Positions 8,597 through 17,519 are shown, counted from the stretch's first letter. The stretch: DNA of 64,000 nucleotides from Paraburkholderia sp. Ac-20340 (GCF_017104965.1 NZ_JAAGPR010000016.1:62001-126000), one strand, 5' to 3'. The notes: generated by a model not told the origin, from the letters alone. Translations and numbers: made by a program.

Positions 8597-9991
8597 ATGT
8601 CCCACTCCGCCATCAAAAATACGCGTGCCACGCAAGGCATCGCAGCAGCACGGCTTAGCGCAGAAGAGCTGGGCTGCCAGTTCGCCGATGTCGCGCCGCC
8701 GCTTTCCGCGGGCGCTGCCGTCATCGCTTCCGATCGCTGTCACTATTGCTACGACGCGCCTTGCGTCGCGGCCTGCCCGACCGGCATCGACATTCCCAGC
8801 TTTATCCGCAAGATCGGCAACGGCAATCTCAAGGGCGCCGCGCGCGATATCCTCAGCGCCAATCCGCTCGGCGGCATGTGTTCGCGCGTGTGCCCGACCG
8901 AAATCCTCTGTGAAGGCGCCTGCGTGCGCAATCATCAGGATGGCGAACCAGTTCAGATCGGGGCGCTGCAACGTCATGCCACCGACTTCCAGATGGCGCG
9001 CGAGAGCGAAGGCGCCGCGCCGCTGTTTCGCCGCACGAGCGAAACGGGCCGCAGCGTGGCGGTGATCGGCGCGGGACCGGCGGGGCTCGCGTGCGCGCAT
9101 ACGCTCGCGCTCGCCGGACATGACGTGACCGTGTTCGATGCGCGCGAGAAGCCCGGCGGCCTCAATGAATACGGCATCGCCGCTTATAAGACGGTGGACG
9201 ATTTCGCGCAGCGCGAAGTTGCGTGGCTGCTCTCGATTGGCGGTATCGAACTCGCGCAAGGGCAGCAACTGGGCCGCGATATCACGCTCGACGCGCTGCG
9301 TGAAAAATTCGATGCGGTGTTTATCGGCATCGGGCTGGGCGGCACGCATGCGCTGAAGATCGACGGCGAAGCGCTCGAAGGCGTGCGCGATGCGGTGGAC
9401 TTTATCGCCGGGCTACGCGAAGCGGACGACCTTGCAACGCTGCCCGTGGGCCGCCGCGTGGTGGTGATCGGCGGCGGCAATACCGCTATCGACGCCGCCG
9501 TGCAAAGCCGCAAGCTGGGCGCGGAACACGTCACGCTCGCGTATCGCCGGGGCAGCGCGCAGATGAGCGCGACGTGGGCCGAACAGGAATTCGCGCGCCA
9601 GCAAGGCGTGACGATTGTGGAGTGGATGAAGCCCGTGCGGATCGTGGGCGATGGCGTGGTGCAGGCGGTGGAGTTCGAGCGCGCCGCGCTCGATGCGAAC
9701 GGCGTGCTGCAAGGCGGCGGCGAGTTCGAGCGTATCGAGGCGGACATGGTGCTCAAGGCCATCGGCCAGACGTTGCTGCCCGCCGGGCTCGAAGCCTTGC
9801 AGTTGAGCGAAGGCGGCGTGCGCATTGCCGTCGATGCCGATGGCGCGACCTCGCTCGCGGGCGTCTGGGCCGGCGGCGATTGTGCGGGCCACGGCGCCAC
9901 CGATCTCACCGTGCAGGCGGTGCAGGACGGCAAGCTCGCGGCCCGCGCGATCGACCGCTATCTCGCCGCGCAAACCGGCAAGGCCGCTTAA
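8597..9991 (+). CDS. preT: Dihydropyrimidine dehydrogenase subunit PreT (FAD/NAD, Fe-S)
   Basis: This 464-residue flavoprotein is the electron-input subunit of NAD-dependent dihydropyrimidine dehydrogenase, which reduces uracil or thymine to the dihydro form. The N-terminal part carries cysteine groups for two Fe-S clusters (HYCYDAPCVAACPTGIDIP and GMCSRVCPTEILCEGACVR). A glutamate-synthase-small-subunit-like core follows, with an FAD fold (VIGAGPAGLACAHTLALAG near 155) and an NAD fold (VVVIGGGNTAIDAA near 290). The start at 8597 follows AAGGAGCA. It is paired with preA 64 bases downstream, matching the PreT/PreA pair of enterobacteria and pseudomonads. Length is as expected. Confidence 0.92.
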   Translation: MSHSAIKNTRATQGIAAARLSAEELGCQFADVAPPLSAGAAVIASDRCHYCYDAPCVAACPTGIDIPSFIRKIGNGNLKGAARDILSANPLGGMCSRVCPTEILCEGACVRNHQDGEPVQIGALQRHATDFQMARESEGAAPLFRRTSETGRSVAVIGAGPAGLACAHTLALAGHDVTVFDAREKPGGLNEYGIAAYKTVDDFAQREVAWLLSIGGIELAQGQQLGRDITLDALREKFDAVFIGIGLGGTHALKIDGEALEGVRDAVDFIAGLREADDLATLPVGRRVVVIGGGNTAIDAAVQSRKLGAEHVTLAYRRGSAQMSATWAEQEFARQQGVTIVEWMKPVRIVGDGVVQAVEFERAALDANGVLQGGGEFERIEADMVLKAIGQTLLPAGLEALQLSEGGVRIAVDADGATSLAGVWAGGDCAGHGATDLTVQAVQDGKLAARAIDRYLAAQTGKAA

Positions 9992-10055
9992 GGCAGAAGC
10001 ACTAAAGCCAACGCAAAAGCAAACGCCCCACATCGATAAAACAAGGAGTCGCATC

Positions 10056-11333
10056 ATGGCCGATCTGCGCTGCTCGATTGCCGGTATTGAATCGCCCAAT
10101 CCGTTCTGGCTCGCCTCCGCGCCGCCCACCGACAAGGCCTACAACGTCAACCGCGCCTTCGAGGCGGGCTGGGGCGGCGTGGTCTGGAAAACGCTCGGCC
10201 TCGATCCGCACGTGGTCAACGTGAGTTCGCGCTACGGCGCGACCACGTGGCGCGGTCAGCGCATCGCGGGCCTGAACAATATCGAGCTGATTACCGACCG
10301 CCCGCTCGACGTCAATCTCAAGGAAATCGCCCAGGTCAAACGCGACTGGCCCGACCGCGCGCTGATCGTCTCGCTGATGGTGCCGTGCACCGAAAGCGAC
10401 TGGAAATGGATTCTGCCGCTGGTGGAAGACACCGGCGCCGATGCCGTGGAACTGAACTTCGGCTGCCCGCACGGCATGAGCGAGCGCGGCATGGGCGCGG
10501 CCGTCGGTCAGGTGCCCGAGTACATCGAAATGGTCACGCGCTGGGTCAAGGAAGGCACGCGCCTGCCCTGCCTCGTCAAGCTCACGCCCAATGTCACGGA
10601 TATTCGCCACGGCGCGCGCGCGGCGCTCAAGGGCGGCGCGGACGGCGTTTCGCTCATCAACACCATCAACTCGATCGTGGGCGTCGATCTGGACGTCATG
10701 GCGCCGCTGCCCACCGTCGACGGCAAGGGCACGCATGGCGGCTACTGCGGCCCGGCCGCCAAGCCCATCGCGCTGCACATGGTCGCTGAAATCGCGCGCG
10801 ACCCGCAAACGCAAGGCCTGCCGATCTCCGGCATCGGCGGGATTTCCGACTGGCGCGACGCCGCCGAATTCATGGTGCTGGGCGCAGGCAGCGTGCAGGT
10901 CTGCACCGCCGCGATGCACTACGGCTTTCGCATCGTCGACGACATGATCGACGGTCTGTCGAACTGGATGGACGACAAGGGCTACGCGAACCTCGACGCG
11001 ATTCGCGGCCGCGCCGTGCAGAACGTCACCGACTGGCAGTACCTGAATCTGAACTACGACATCAAGGCGCGTATCGATCAGGACCGCTGCATCCAGTGCG
11101 GCCTCTGCCATATCGCCTGCGAAGACACCTCGCATCAGGCCATCACCGCGACAAAGGACGGCGAGCGTCATTTCGAAGTGGTCGATGCGAATTGCGTCGG
11201 GTGCAATTTATGCATGCATGTTTGCCCGGTCGATGCATGCATCACGATGGAGCGCGTCGACAACGGCCGCTATTCGAACTGGACCACGCATCCGAACAAT
11301 CCGGCGCGCGTGGCCGATCCCAAAGCGGCCTGA
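10056..11333 (+). CDS. preA: Dihydropyrimidine dehydrogenase subunit PreA (FMN, 2x 4Fe-4S)
   Basis: The 425-residue catalytic subunit has an FMN-binding TIM barrel of the dihydroorotate dehydrogenase type (residues about 5-320) and a C-terminal ferredoxin domain with two CxxCxxC sets (CIQCGLCHIAC near 347, CVGCNLCMHVCP near 385). It forms the enzyme with PreT and reduces uracil or thymine. The loop GCPHGMSERGMGAAVGQ contains Cys137, but the position matching the general-acid Cys of the mammalian enzyme is Val150. Its start follows ACAAGGAG. Family and context agree strongly. Confidence 0.93.
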   Translation: MADLRCSIAGIESPNPFWLASAPPTDKAYNVNRAFEAGWGGVVWKTLGLDPHVVNVSSRYGATTWRGQRIAGLNNIELITDRPLDVNLKEIAQVKRDWPDRALIVSLMVPCTESDWKWILPLVEDTGADAVELNFGCPHGMSERGMGAAVGQVPEYIEMVTRWVKEGTRLPCLVKLTPNVTDIRHGARAALKGGADGVSLINTINSIVGVDLDVMAPLPTVDGKGTHGGYCGPAAKPIALHMVAEIARDPQTQGLPISGIGGISDWRDAAEFMVLGAGSVQVCTAAMHYGFRIVDDMIDGLSNWMDDKGYANLDAIRGRAVQNVTDWQYLNLNYDIKARIDQDRCIQCGLCHIACEDTSHQAITATKDGERHFEVVDANCVGCNLCMHVCPVDACITMERVDNGRYSNWTTHPNNPARVADPKAA

Positions 11334-11387
11334 TCCTAGCCAGTCATTCAACATAAACCAAACGACAAGACCCGGAGAATCCGCATC

Positions 11388-12893
11388 ATGAGCCAGCCAG
11401 CAATGAGCGGTGACGCGAGCGCGCGCCACAGTGCCAGCGAGTTGTACAACGACGACCTCGCGCCCACGGGCGTCGCGCAGCGCACGTGGCGCTGGTATCA
11501 CTTCGCGGCGCTGTGGGTGGGAATGGTGATGAATATCGCTTCCTATATGCTCGCGGCGGGCCTGACCGAACAGGGCATGTCGCCGTGGCAGGCCGTGATC
11601 ACCGTCTTGCTCGGCAACGTGATCGTGCTCGTGCCGATGCTCGCCATCGGCCATGCGGGCACGAAATACGGCATTCCGTATGCGGTGCTGGTGCGTTCGT
11701 CGTTCGGCACGCAGGGCGCGAAACTGCCGGCCATGCTGCGTGCCATCGTGGCGTGCGGCTGGTACGGCATTCAATCGTGGCTGGGCGGCAGCGCAATCTA
11801 CACGCTCGCGAATATCCTCTTTCACAACGCGCTCGTAGGCGATGCGCTGCCGTTTCTCGGCATCTCCATCGGCCAGGGCGCGTGCTTCCTGCTGTTCTGG
11901 GTGCTGCAGCTTTACTTCATCCTGCACGGCACGGATTCGATCCGCTGGCTCGAAAGCTGGTCCGCGCCGATCAAGGTGGTGATGTGCGTGGCGCTGGTCT
12001 GGTGGGCTTGCTCGAAGGCGGGCGGCGTGGGCAGCATGCTTTCGCAGCCTTCGCAGTTCGCGGCGGGCGGCAAGAAAGCCGGCCTCTTCTGGGCCACGTT
12101 CTGGCCGAGCCTCACGGCGATGGTGGGCTTCTGGGCCACGCTCGCGCTGAATATCCCGGACTTCACGCGCTTCGCGAAAACGCAGAAAGATCAGCTGGTG
12201 GGTCAGGCCATCGGCCTGCCGATTCCGATGGCGCTGCTGTCGATCGTATCGGTGGTGGTGACGTCGGCGACGGTCGTGATCTACGGCAAGGCGATCTGGG
12301 ACCCGATCGATCTGACGAGCCGCATGGAAGGCATCGGCGTGGGCATCGCGCTGGTGATCCTCACGCTCGATACGATGTGCTGCAATCTGGCTGCGAATCT
12401 GGTCGGCCCGGCCTACGACTTTTCGAGCCTCTGGCCCAAGGGCATTTCGTACAAGATGGGCGGCCTCATTACGGCGGGCATCGCCATCGTCATGATGCCG
12501 TGGAAGATTCTCGCCACCACGCAGGGCTATATCTTCACGTGGCTCGTGGGTTATTCGGCGCTGCTCGGGCCGGTCGCGGGCATTCTGATGGTCGATTATT
12601 TCCTGATTCGCGGCACGCGCCTGAACACCGACCAGCTCTTCGAAGAAAGCGGCGAATATGCCTATTCGAACGGCTGGAACCCCGCCGCCGTGATCGCGCT
12701 GCTTGCGGGCGTGCTGCCGAATCTGCCGGGCTTTCTCAACGTGGCCTTTCCGAACGCGTTCCCTTCCGTACCCGACGCGTTCAAGGGACTCTATACCTAT
12801 GCGTGGTTCGTGGGCCTCGCGATTGCCGCCGTCGTCTATGGCGTGCTGATGAAACTCGGCAAGAGCCGCAGGCCGAGCATCGCGAACGCATGA
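11388..12893 (+). CDS. NCS1-family nucleobase:cation symporter
   Basis: This 501-residue inner-membrane protein has about twelve hydrophobic spans and NCS1-family motifs: NDDLAPTG near the N-terminus, MNIASYMLAAGL in span 1, and NIPDFTRFAK in the middle. NCS1 members take up uracil, allantoin, hydantoins, cytosine or thiamine with protons or sodium. Its place between preA and dihydropyrimidinase makes a pyrimidine or dihydropyrimidine/hydantoin substrate likely. Start follows CGGAGA. The spacing to its neighbours (54 and 50 bases) fits one operon. Confidence 0.9.
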   Translation: MSQPAMSGDASARHSASELYNDDLAPTGVAQRTWRWYHFAALWVGMVMNIASYMLAAGLTEQGMSPWQAVITVLLGNVIVLVPMLAIGHAGTKYGIPYAVLVRSSFGTQGAKLPAMLRAIVACGWYGIQSWLGGSAIYTLANILFHNALVGDALPFLGISIGQGACFLLFWVLQLYFILHGTDSIRWLESWSAPIKVVMCVALVWWACSKAGGVGSMLSQPSQFAAGGKKAGLFWATFWPSLTAMVGFWATLALNIPDFTRFAKTQKDQLVGQAIGLPIPMALLSIVSVVVTSATVVIYGKAIWDPIDLTSRMEGIGVGIALVILTLDTMCCNLAANLVGPAYDFSSLWPKGISYKMGGLITAGIAIVMMPWKILATTQGYIFTWLVGYSALLGPVAGILMVDYFLIRGTRLNTDQLFEESGEYAYSNGWNPAAVIALLAGVLPNLPGFLNVAFPNAFPSVPDAFKGLYTYAWFVGLAIAAVVYGVLMKLGKSRRPSIANA

Positions 12894-12943
12894 ACGCATA
12901 ACTACACTGGAAATGCAGGCTCAACCGAAGGAGACATAGCATC

Positions 12944-14401
12944 ATGGCGATCCTGATTCGAGGCGGCACCATCGTCGACGCGGACAAGACCTATCGCGCC
13001 GACGTGCTCTGCGACAACGGCACGATCACGGCGATCGGCGAAAACCTCGACGCGCCCGCGAGCGCCACCGTGGTCGATGCGGGTGGCCAGTATGTGATGC
13101 CGGGCGGCATCGACCCGCACACGCATATGGAGCTGCCCTTCATGGGCACGAAGGCGCACGACGACTTCTATACGGGCACCGCGGCGGGTCTCGCGGGCGG
13201 CACCACGTCGATCATCGACTTCGTGATTCCGAACCCGAAGCAGCCGCTCATGGAAACCTTTCGCGAGTGGCGCGGCTGGGCCGAAAAAGCCGCCGCCGAT
13301 TACGCCTTTCACGTGGCCGTGACGTGGTGGGACGAAAGCGTGCATCGCGACATGGGCCTGCTCGTGAACGATCACGGCGTATCCAGTTTCAAGCACTTCA
13401 TGGCGTACAAGAACGCCATCATGGCCGACGACGAAATCCTCGTGAACAGCTTCACGCGCGCGCTCGAACTGGGCGCGCTGCCGACCGTTCACGCGGAAAA
13501 CGGCGAACTGGTGTTCCAGTTGCAGCGGCAATTGCTGGCGCGCGGTTTTACGGGACCGGAGGCGCATCCGCTTTCGCGTCCGCCCGAAGTCGAAGGCGAA
13601 GCGGCCAATCGCGCGATTCGTATTGCGCAGGTGCTGGGCGTACCGGTGTATATCGTGCACGTATCGGCGAAAGAGGCTTTGGAGGCGATCACGCGCGCAC
13701 GTGCGGAAGGCCAGCGCGTATTCGGCGAGGTGCTCGCCGGGCATCTGGTGATCGACGAAGCGGTGTATCGCGACCCGGACTGGACGCGCGCCGCCGCGCA
13801 CGTCATGAGCCCGCCGTTCCGCACCAAAGAGCATCGCGATGCACTCTGGCGCGGCCTGCAAGGTGGTCTGCTGCAAACCACGGCCACCGATCATTGCGTG
13901 TTCTGCGCCTCGCAGAAAGCCATGGGACGCGACGATTTCACTCGGATTCCTAACGGATGCGGCGGCGTGGAAGACCGCATGGCGATCCTCTGGGATCAAG
14001 GCGTGAATACGGGCCGCCTCACGCCGAACGAATTCGTGCGCGTGACGTCCACCAACGCGGCGCAGATCTTCAATCTCTATCCGCGCAAGGGCGCAGTGGC
14101 GGTAGGCGCGGATGCCGATCTCGTCGTCTGGGACCCGGAAGCCACGCGCACGATCTCGGTGAAGACGCATCATCAGAACGTGGACTTCAACGTCTTCGAA
14201 GGCATGACGGTGCGCGGCGTGCCCACGCATACGGTCTCGCAGGGCGAACTGGTCTGGGCCGACGGCGATCTGCGCGCGCGGCGCGGCGCGGGGCGCTATC
14301 TCAAGCGGCCCGCCAATCCTGGCTATCTGCAGGCTTCACGGCTCGCAAAGCAATTGAAGGAAACCGAGCCGGTGCATCGCGAAGGCGATAAGGTCGCCTG
14401 A
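12944..14401 (+). CDS. hydA: Dihydropyrimidinase (D-hydantoinase)
   Basis: The 485-residue cyclic amidohydrolase opens dihydrouracil or dihydrothymine to the N-carbamoyl-beta-amino acid, between the PreTA step and the amidohydrolase step. Seen motifs are GGIDPHTHMELPF (first metal His pair), SSFKHFMAYKNA (the Lys that is carboxylated to bridge the metals), the following HAEN and VHVS histidines, and the NGCGGVEDRM segment near residue 335. Start follows GAAGGAGA. Length is normal. It ends nine bases before the convergent MotB-like gene and closes the operon. Confidence 0.93.
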   Translation: MAILIRGGTIVDADKTYRADVLCDNGTITAIGENLDAPASATVVDAGGQYVMPGGIDPHTHMELPFMGTKAHDDFYTGTAAGLAGGTTSIIDFVIPNPKQPLMETFREWRGWAEKAAADYAFHVAVTWWDESVHRDMGLLVNDHGVSSFKHFMAYKNAIMADDEILVNSFTRALELGALPTVHAENGELVFQLQRQLLARGFTGPEAHPLSRPPEVEGEAANRAIRIAQVLGVPVYIVHVSAKEALEAITRARAEGQRVFGEVLAGHLVIDEAVYRDPDWTRAAAHVMSPPFRTKEHRDALWRGLQGGLLQTTATDHCVFCASQKAMGRDDFTRIPNGCGGVEDRMAILWDQGVNTGRLTPNEFVRVTSTNAAQIFNLYPRKGAVAVGADADLVVWDPEATRTISVKTHHQNVDFNVFEGMTVRGVPTHTVSQGELVWADGDLRARRGAGRYLKRPANPGYLQASRLAKQLKETEPVHREGDKVA

Positions 14402-14410
14402 TGGCCGGGT

Positions 14411-15103
14411 TCAGTACTGCACGACGATAGCCACGCGCCGGTTCAAGGCGCGGCTAGCGGGGTCGGTGCCGGCAACGAGCGGGAAGTTGTCGGCCCGGCC
14501 GATCGCCGCGAGGCGATGCGGCTCGACGCCGCGCTCCACCAGATAGCGCACCACCGCGCCCGCGCGCGCCGAAGACAGCTCCCAGTTCGACGCATAACGC
14601 GCGTTCGCAATCGGCGTGCTGTCCGTATGTCCTTCCACGAGAATATTGCCGTTGGGCACTTGCGCCAGCACGCCCGCCACACGGCTCAATACGTCGAAGG
14701 AATCGGGCAGCAACGCGGCATCGCCTGCGTTGAACAGCACCTTGGCATTGATGCCGATCTCCACGCCATGCGCGACCGGCGCGATGGTGATCTCGCCGCG
14801 TGCGCGCAGCGGATCGAGCGAGGCCATTAGCGTGCGTTCGACGCCTTGAGGCTGGGCGGCGCTCGCGGGAACCGCCTGCGTCTGAGTTTGCGTTTGCGTC
14901 TGTGTCTGAACGCGCAAATCCTGTTCATGACGCTTCGCCAGTTGCATCGCGTAGAGCGCGAGGAACAGCACCATCATCGTCGTGATGAGGTCGGCGTAAG
15001 AAAGCAGCCAGCGGCCGGACTGCTCGCCGTTTTCTTCTTCGTCGTGATCGAGAATGTCCAGCGTGAAATCGCGCGCCGCGTGCTTGTCGGGTGACGTTTG
15101 CAT
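14411..15103 (-). CDS. MotB/MotD-like peptidoglycan-binding stator protein
   Basis: This 230-residue protein has one membrane span (residues about 33-54, SYADLITTMMVLFLALYAM) whose Asp38 matches the proton-carrying Asp of MotB. A Gln-Thr repeat (about 66-76) leads to an OmpA-type peptidoglycan-binding domain (about 120-230; VEGHTDSTPIANARYASNW, then SRALNRRVAIVV). With the MotA-like protein encoded 20 bases upstream it should form an ion-driven stator anchored to the wall. ATG 15103 is chosen as the first start giving a normal MotB N-terminus. The gene is last of three, behind a FliG-like protein; no other flagellar gene is in the window. Confidence 0.85.
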   Translation of the reverse strand: MQTSPDKHAARDFTLDILDHDEEENGEQSGRWLLSYADLITTMMVLFLALYAMQLAKRHEQDLRVQTQTQTQTQTQAVPASAAQPQGVERTLMASLDPLRARGEITIAPVAHGVEIGINAKVLFNAGDAALLPDSFDVLSRVAGVLAQVPNGNILVEGHTDSTPIANARYASNWELSSARAGAVVRYLVERGVEPHRLAAIGRADNFPLVAGTDPASRALNRRVAIVVQY

Positions 15104-15123
15104 GCTTGTGAGTCCGCTCGCGC

Positions 15124-15924
15124 TCAATTGACCGTCGCGCCGGCCTGCGCGTTCTGGCGCGCCCAGGCGTTCGCATCGCCGCGCGCGCCCACTTCGCCGG
15201 CAAGACGCGTCGCGATCATATGCGGCGTTTCCTTGCGCGAAATCGCGAGCAGACCATCGAGGTAAAGCTTGCGCAGACGCAGTTCGCTTTCGATATGCGC
15301 GCGCATCTTGCCGTAAAGCGGCAGGAACACGAGATTGGCCAGCGCGAGACCATAAAGCGTGGCGACAAACGCCACCGCGATCCCCGTGCCCAGCTGCGAA
15401 GGTTCCACCAGATGCGCGGTCACCTGAATCAGACCAAGCACCGAACCCAGAATGCCGAAGGTCGGCGCATAACCGCCCGCCTGCTGCCAGACGCGCGCGG
15501 CGGCCATATTCGCGCGGCCATACGCTTCGAGTTCGCGATGCAGCGCGTCTTCGAGCACCGCGGTCGACACGCCGCCCGCCAGCAATTCCAGACCGCGCCG
15601 CGCGAACGGATGAATACCGTTCCAGTCCATCGACTCGAAAGCAAGCAGGCCGTTGAGCTTGGCCTGATCGCCCCATTCGAGCACCGCCGCGAGGCTGGCT
15701 TCATCGACCTGTTGCGCGCGGATAAATACGGTGCGCAGGCGGCGGATCGCGTCGAAGAAACGCGCCCAAGTATTCTGGATCATGACCGCGCCGAGCGTGC
15801 CGCCCAGCACGACCAGCAGCGCTTCGGGCTGAAGCAGCGAAGCGAAGTGACCGCCTTCGAGCATAAAGCCGATCACCACGGCCGCACCACCCAGAAGGAC
15901 TCCGAACAAAGTAAGCAGATCCAT
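15124..15924 (-). CDS. MotA/PomA-like stator protein
   Basis: The 266-residue inner-membrane protein has four spans (about 4-22, 33-50, 150-171, 181-204) with a large cytoplasmic loop (55-148) between the second and third, the MotA/TolQ/ExbB plan. PTFGILGSVLGLIQV in span 3 contains Pro154, matching the conserved Pro of MotA. The short start and loop length place it with MotA/MotC rather than ExbB or TolQ. It should conduct protons or sodium with its MotB-like partner and push on a FliG-type ring; a FliG-like protein is encoded just upstream. A TTG at 15942 is a possible longer start. Confidence 0.87.
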   Translation of the reverse strand: MDLLTLFGVLLGGAAVVIGFMLEGGHFASLLQPEALLVVLGGTLGAVMIQNTWARFFDAIRRLRTVFIRAQQVDEASLAAVLEWGDQAKLNGLLAFESMDWNGIHPFARRGLELLAGGVSTAVLEDALHRELEAYGRANMAAARVWQQAGGYAPTFGILGSVLGLIQVTAHLVEPSQLGTGIAVAFVATLYGLALANLVFLPLYGKMRAHIESELRLRKLYLDGLLAISRKETPHMIATRLAGEVGARGDANAWARQNAQAGATVN

Positions 15925-16013
15925 GCGTGTTCCGATATTCAATATGTGTGACGCAGGCGGAACCGGCGCGCCCGACTATCGCGGGCGCGCCAACGGTTCG
16001 GCCTGTGGATGAA

Positions 16014-17228
16014 TTACGCGGCGTGCGCCTTGAGTTCGCGCACAGCGGTAATCAGACGCTGCTCGATGCCTTCCAGCTCCATCGGATCGGACTTGATCTC
16101 GCGGCGCATCAGCCACGAAATCTCGTTCTTGCGCGCCTCGGACAGCACCGACTGCAAACGCTCCGACACCGCCGGATCTTCGAGCGACGCGAGCAGCTTC
16201 GCGAGATCGTAAGTATCGAGTGCGTTGACCGCGTCGAAAAGCGTGCGTTGATCGACGAACAGCAGATCGTCGAGCGACTTCACATCGCCCGAGCCGCGAT
16301 TCGCGCGCTTGGTGAAGTACGCCACGCCCTTCTGCTCGACGAAGTTCAGCACCTTCGACTTCCTGAACGCGAACAGTTCGTCGGCGATTTCGCCATGCGA
16401 GAGCTTGTTGAGCAGCAGCTTGCGCTCCACGCCGATCAGCGCTTCCAGATCGCTCAGTTCGATCAGTTCGAGTTCGCTGTTGATCGACACATCGAGATCG
16501 TGATCGGCCACCTGGCCCGCACGGTCGATGATCCGCACCGGATCGAAGGTGACGAACTGGCGGCCCAGCGCGCCTTCGCTTGCGGCACCGGCCAGATGCG
16601 TGGGCGTCTGGCCCGATTCCATCGTAATGAGGTTGAGCTTTTCCATGCGACGCAGCATGGCCATCACGTGCGGACGCGAATGGCCCGCCACCGCGCGGCA
16701 TTTGTGCACGACGTCCGCGAGCGCGACGCTCACTTCGCCCGCGCCCGATCCCGATCCTGCGCCTTGACGCAGCCAGCCGCTCTTCGGCTCGGCGCGTTCG
16801 GCACCCGCGAGCAGCGACAGCACGTGCGCATAGGACAGCACGCCCGGCATGAAATCGGCGTGCGTGTAAGTGGCGAGTTGATCGTCCTTCGCTTTCGCGC
16901 GGCGGATCATGGTGCGCACGACATGGCGCAGCAGCGGCGACACGCGTTCGAGTTCGTCTTCGATGATGTTCGCGGGCACGACGGTCAACTGGCAGAACGA
17001 CAGCGCCTTGGCCGTGCTCGGGCGCGGCTCGGTGCCCAGCAGCGCGCTTTCGCCGAAGAACTCGCCGCGGCCCAGCGTGGCCGTCACGACGCGTTTTTCT
17101 TCACAGCGGGTGGAGATTTCGACTTTGCCGTCGGCGATGACGAAGAGCAGGCGTTCGCCCGCGAAGCCTTCCGAATAGATGACTTCGCCCGGCGCTGCTG
17201 TGCGCGACCATGTTTGACTGCGATTCAA
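16014..17228 (-). CDS. Cyclic-nucleotide-binding/Crp-like protein fused to FliG C-terminal-like domain
   Basis: This 404-residue protein is a rare mixture. Residues about 12-105 are a cNMP-binding barrel with a phosphate-binding cassette (GEFFGESALLGTEPRPSTA; Glu60 and Arg69). Residues about 166-205 look like a Crp-type winged helix (ADVVHKCRAVAGHSRPHVMA). Residues about 318-401 align by eye with FliG_C: LDDLLFVDQRTL, ALDTYDLAKLLASLED and EGIEQRLITAVREL match FliG segments in order. Residues about 255-310 resemble a weaker copy of the same helical unit. It is first gene of a three-gene set with MotA- and MotB-like stators, so a nucleotide-controlled rotor or clutch part is my inference. The charged torque residues of FliG do not seem kept. 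Confidence 0.65.
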   Translation of the reverse strand: MNRSQTWSRTAAPGEVIYSEGFAGERLLFVIADGKVEISTRCEEKRVVTATLGRGEFFGESALLGTEPRPSTAKALSFCQLTVVPANIIEDELERVSPLLRHVVRTMIRRAKAKDDQLATYTHADFMPGVLSYAHVLSLLAGAERAEPKSGWLRQGAGSGSGAGEVSVALADVVHKCRAVAGHSRPHVMAMLRRMEKLNLITMESGQTPTHLAGAASEGALGRQFVTFDPVRIIDRAGQVADHDLDVSINSELELIELSDLEALIGVERKLLLNKLSHGEIADELFAFRKSKVLNFVEQKGVAYFTKRANRGSGDVKSLDDLLFVDQRTLFDAVNALDTYDLAKLLASLEDPAVSERLQSVLSEARKNEISWLMRREIKSDPMELEGIEQRLITAVRELKAHAA

Positions 17229-17519
17229 GGTGATTCCCCGTGTGCGGTGTCTTTGCCGGCCGTCTCCGGCGCGCGGTTCAAGCCGGGCTCCGGGACGATC
17301 GATCTGATTCTCGTATTACTGCCGTTTACGGCTTCGCTCAGGGGGTTCTTGAATCAATTTGCATGGCGTTTGCGTGTGTGTTGCATCGCCACTCCGCCGG
17401 ATCAGACACAAGACTGATGTATTGCTTCGGTCATCGATACAAATCGCCAGCGCAAACGATTGCACCAGTTTTATATGCGAGTTTTCCTTGAGTCGCGCGT
17501 TTGCATTGAGCGGTTCTAA

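Noticed and set aside
11208..12899. Open frame of 563 codons on the minus strand opposite the NCS1 gene
   Set aside because: Composition-driven shadow frame rich in Arg and His; no motif, and the opposite strand encodes a clear transporter.
12902..14230. Open frame of 442 codons on the minus strand within hydA
   Set aside because: Antisense of dihydropyrimidinase with no domain pattern; the plus-strand gene shows all catalytic motifs.
14411..17228. Zorya-type defence system (ZorA/ZorB resemble MotA/MotB)
   Set aside because: The MotA-like protein lacks the long coiled-coil tail of ZorA, no ZorC/D/E-type helicase or nuclease is adjacent in the operon, and the partner is a FliG-like protein. 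The Mrr nuclease beyond is on the same strand but 291 bases upstream and separate in composition.
17240..17491. Plus-strand frame of 83 codons between the FliG-like and Mrr genes
   Set aside because: No start signal and a random-looking sequence; the gap is better read as the upstream region of the motor module.
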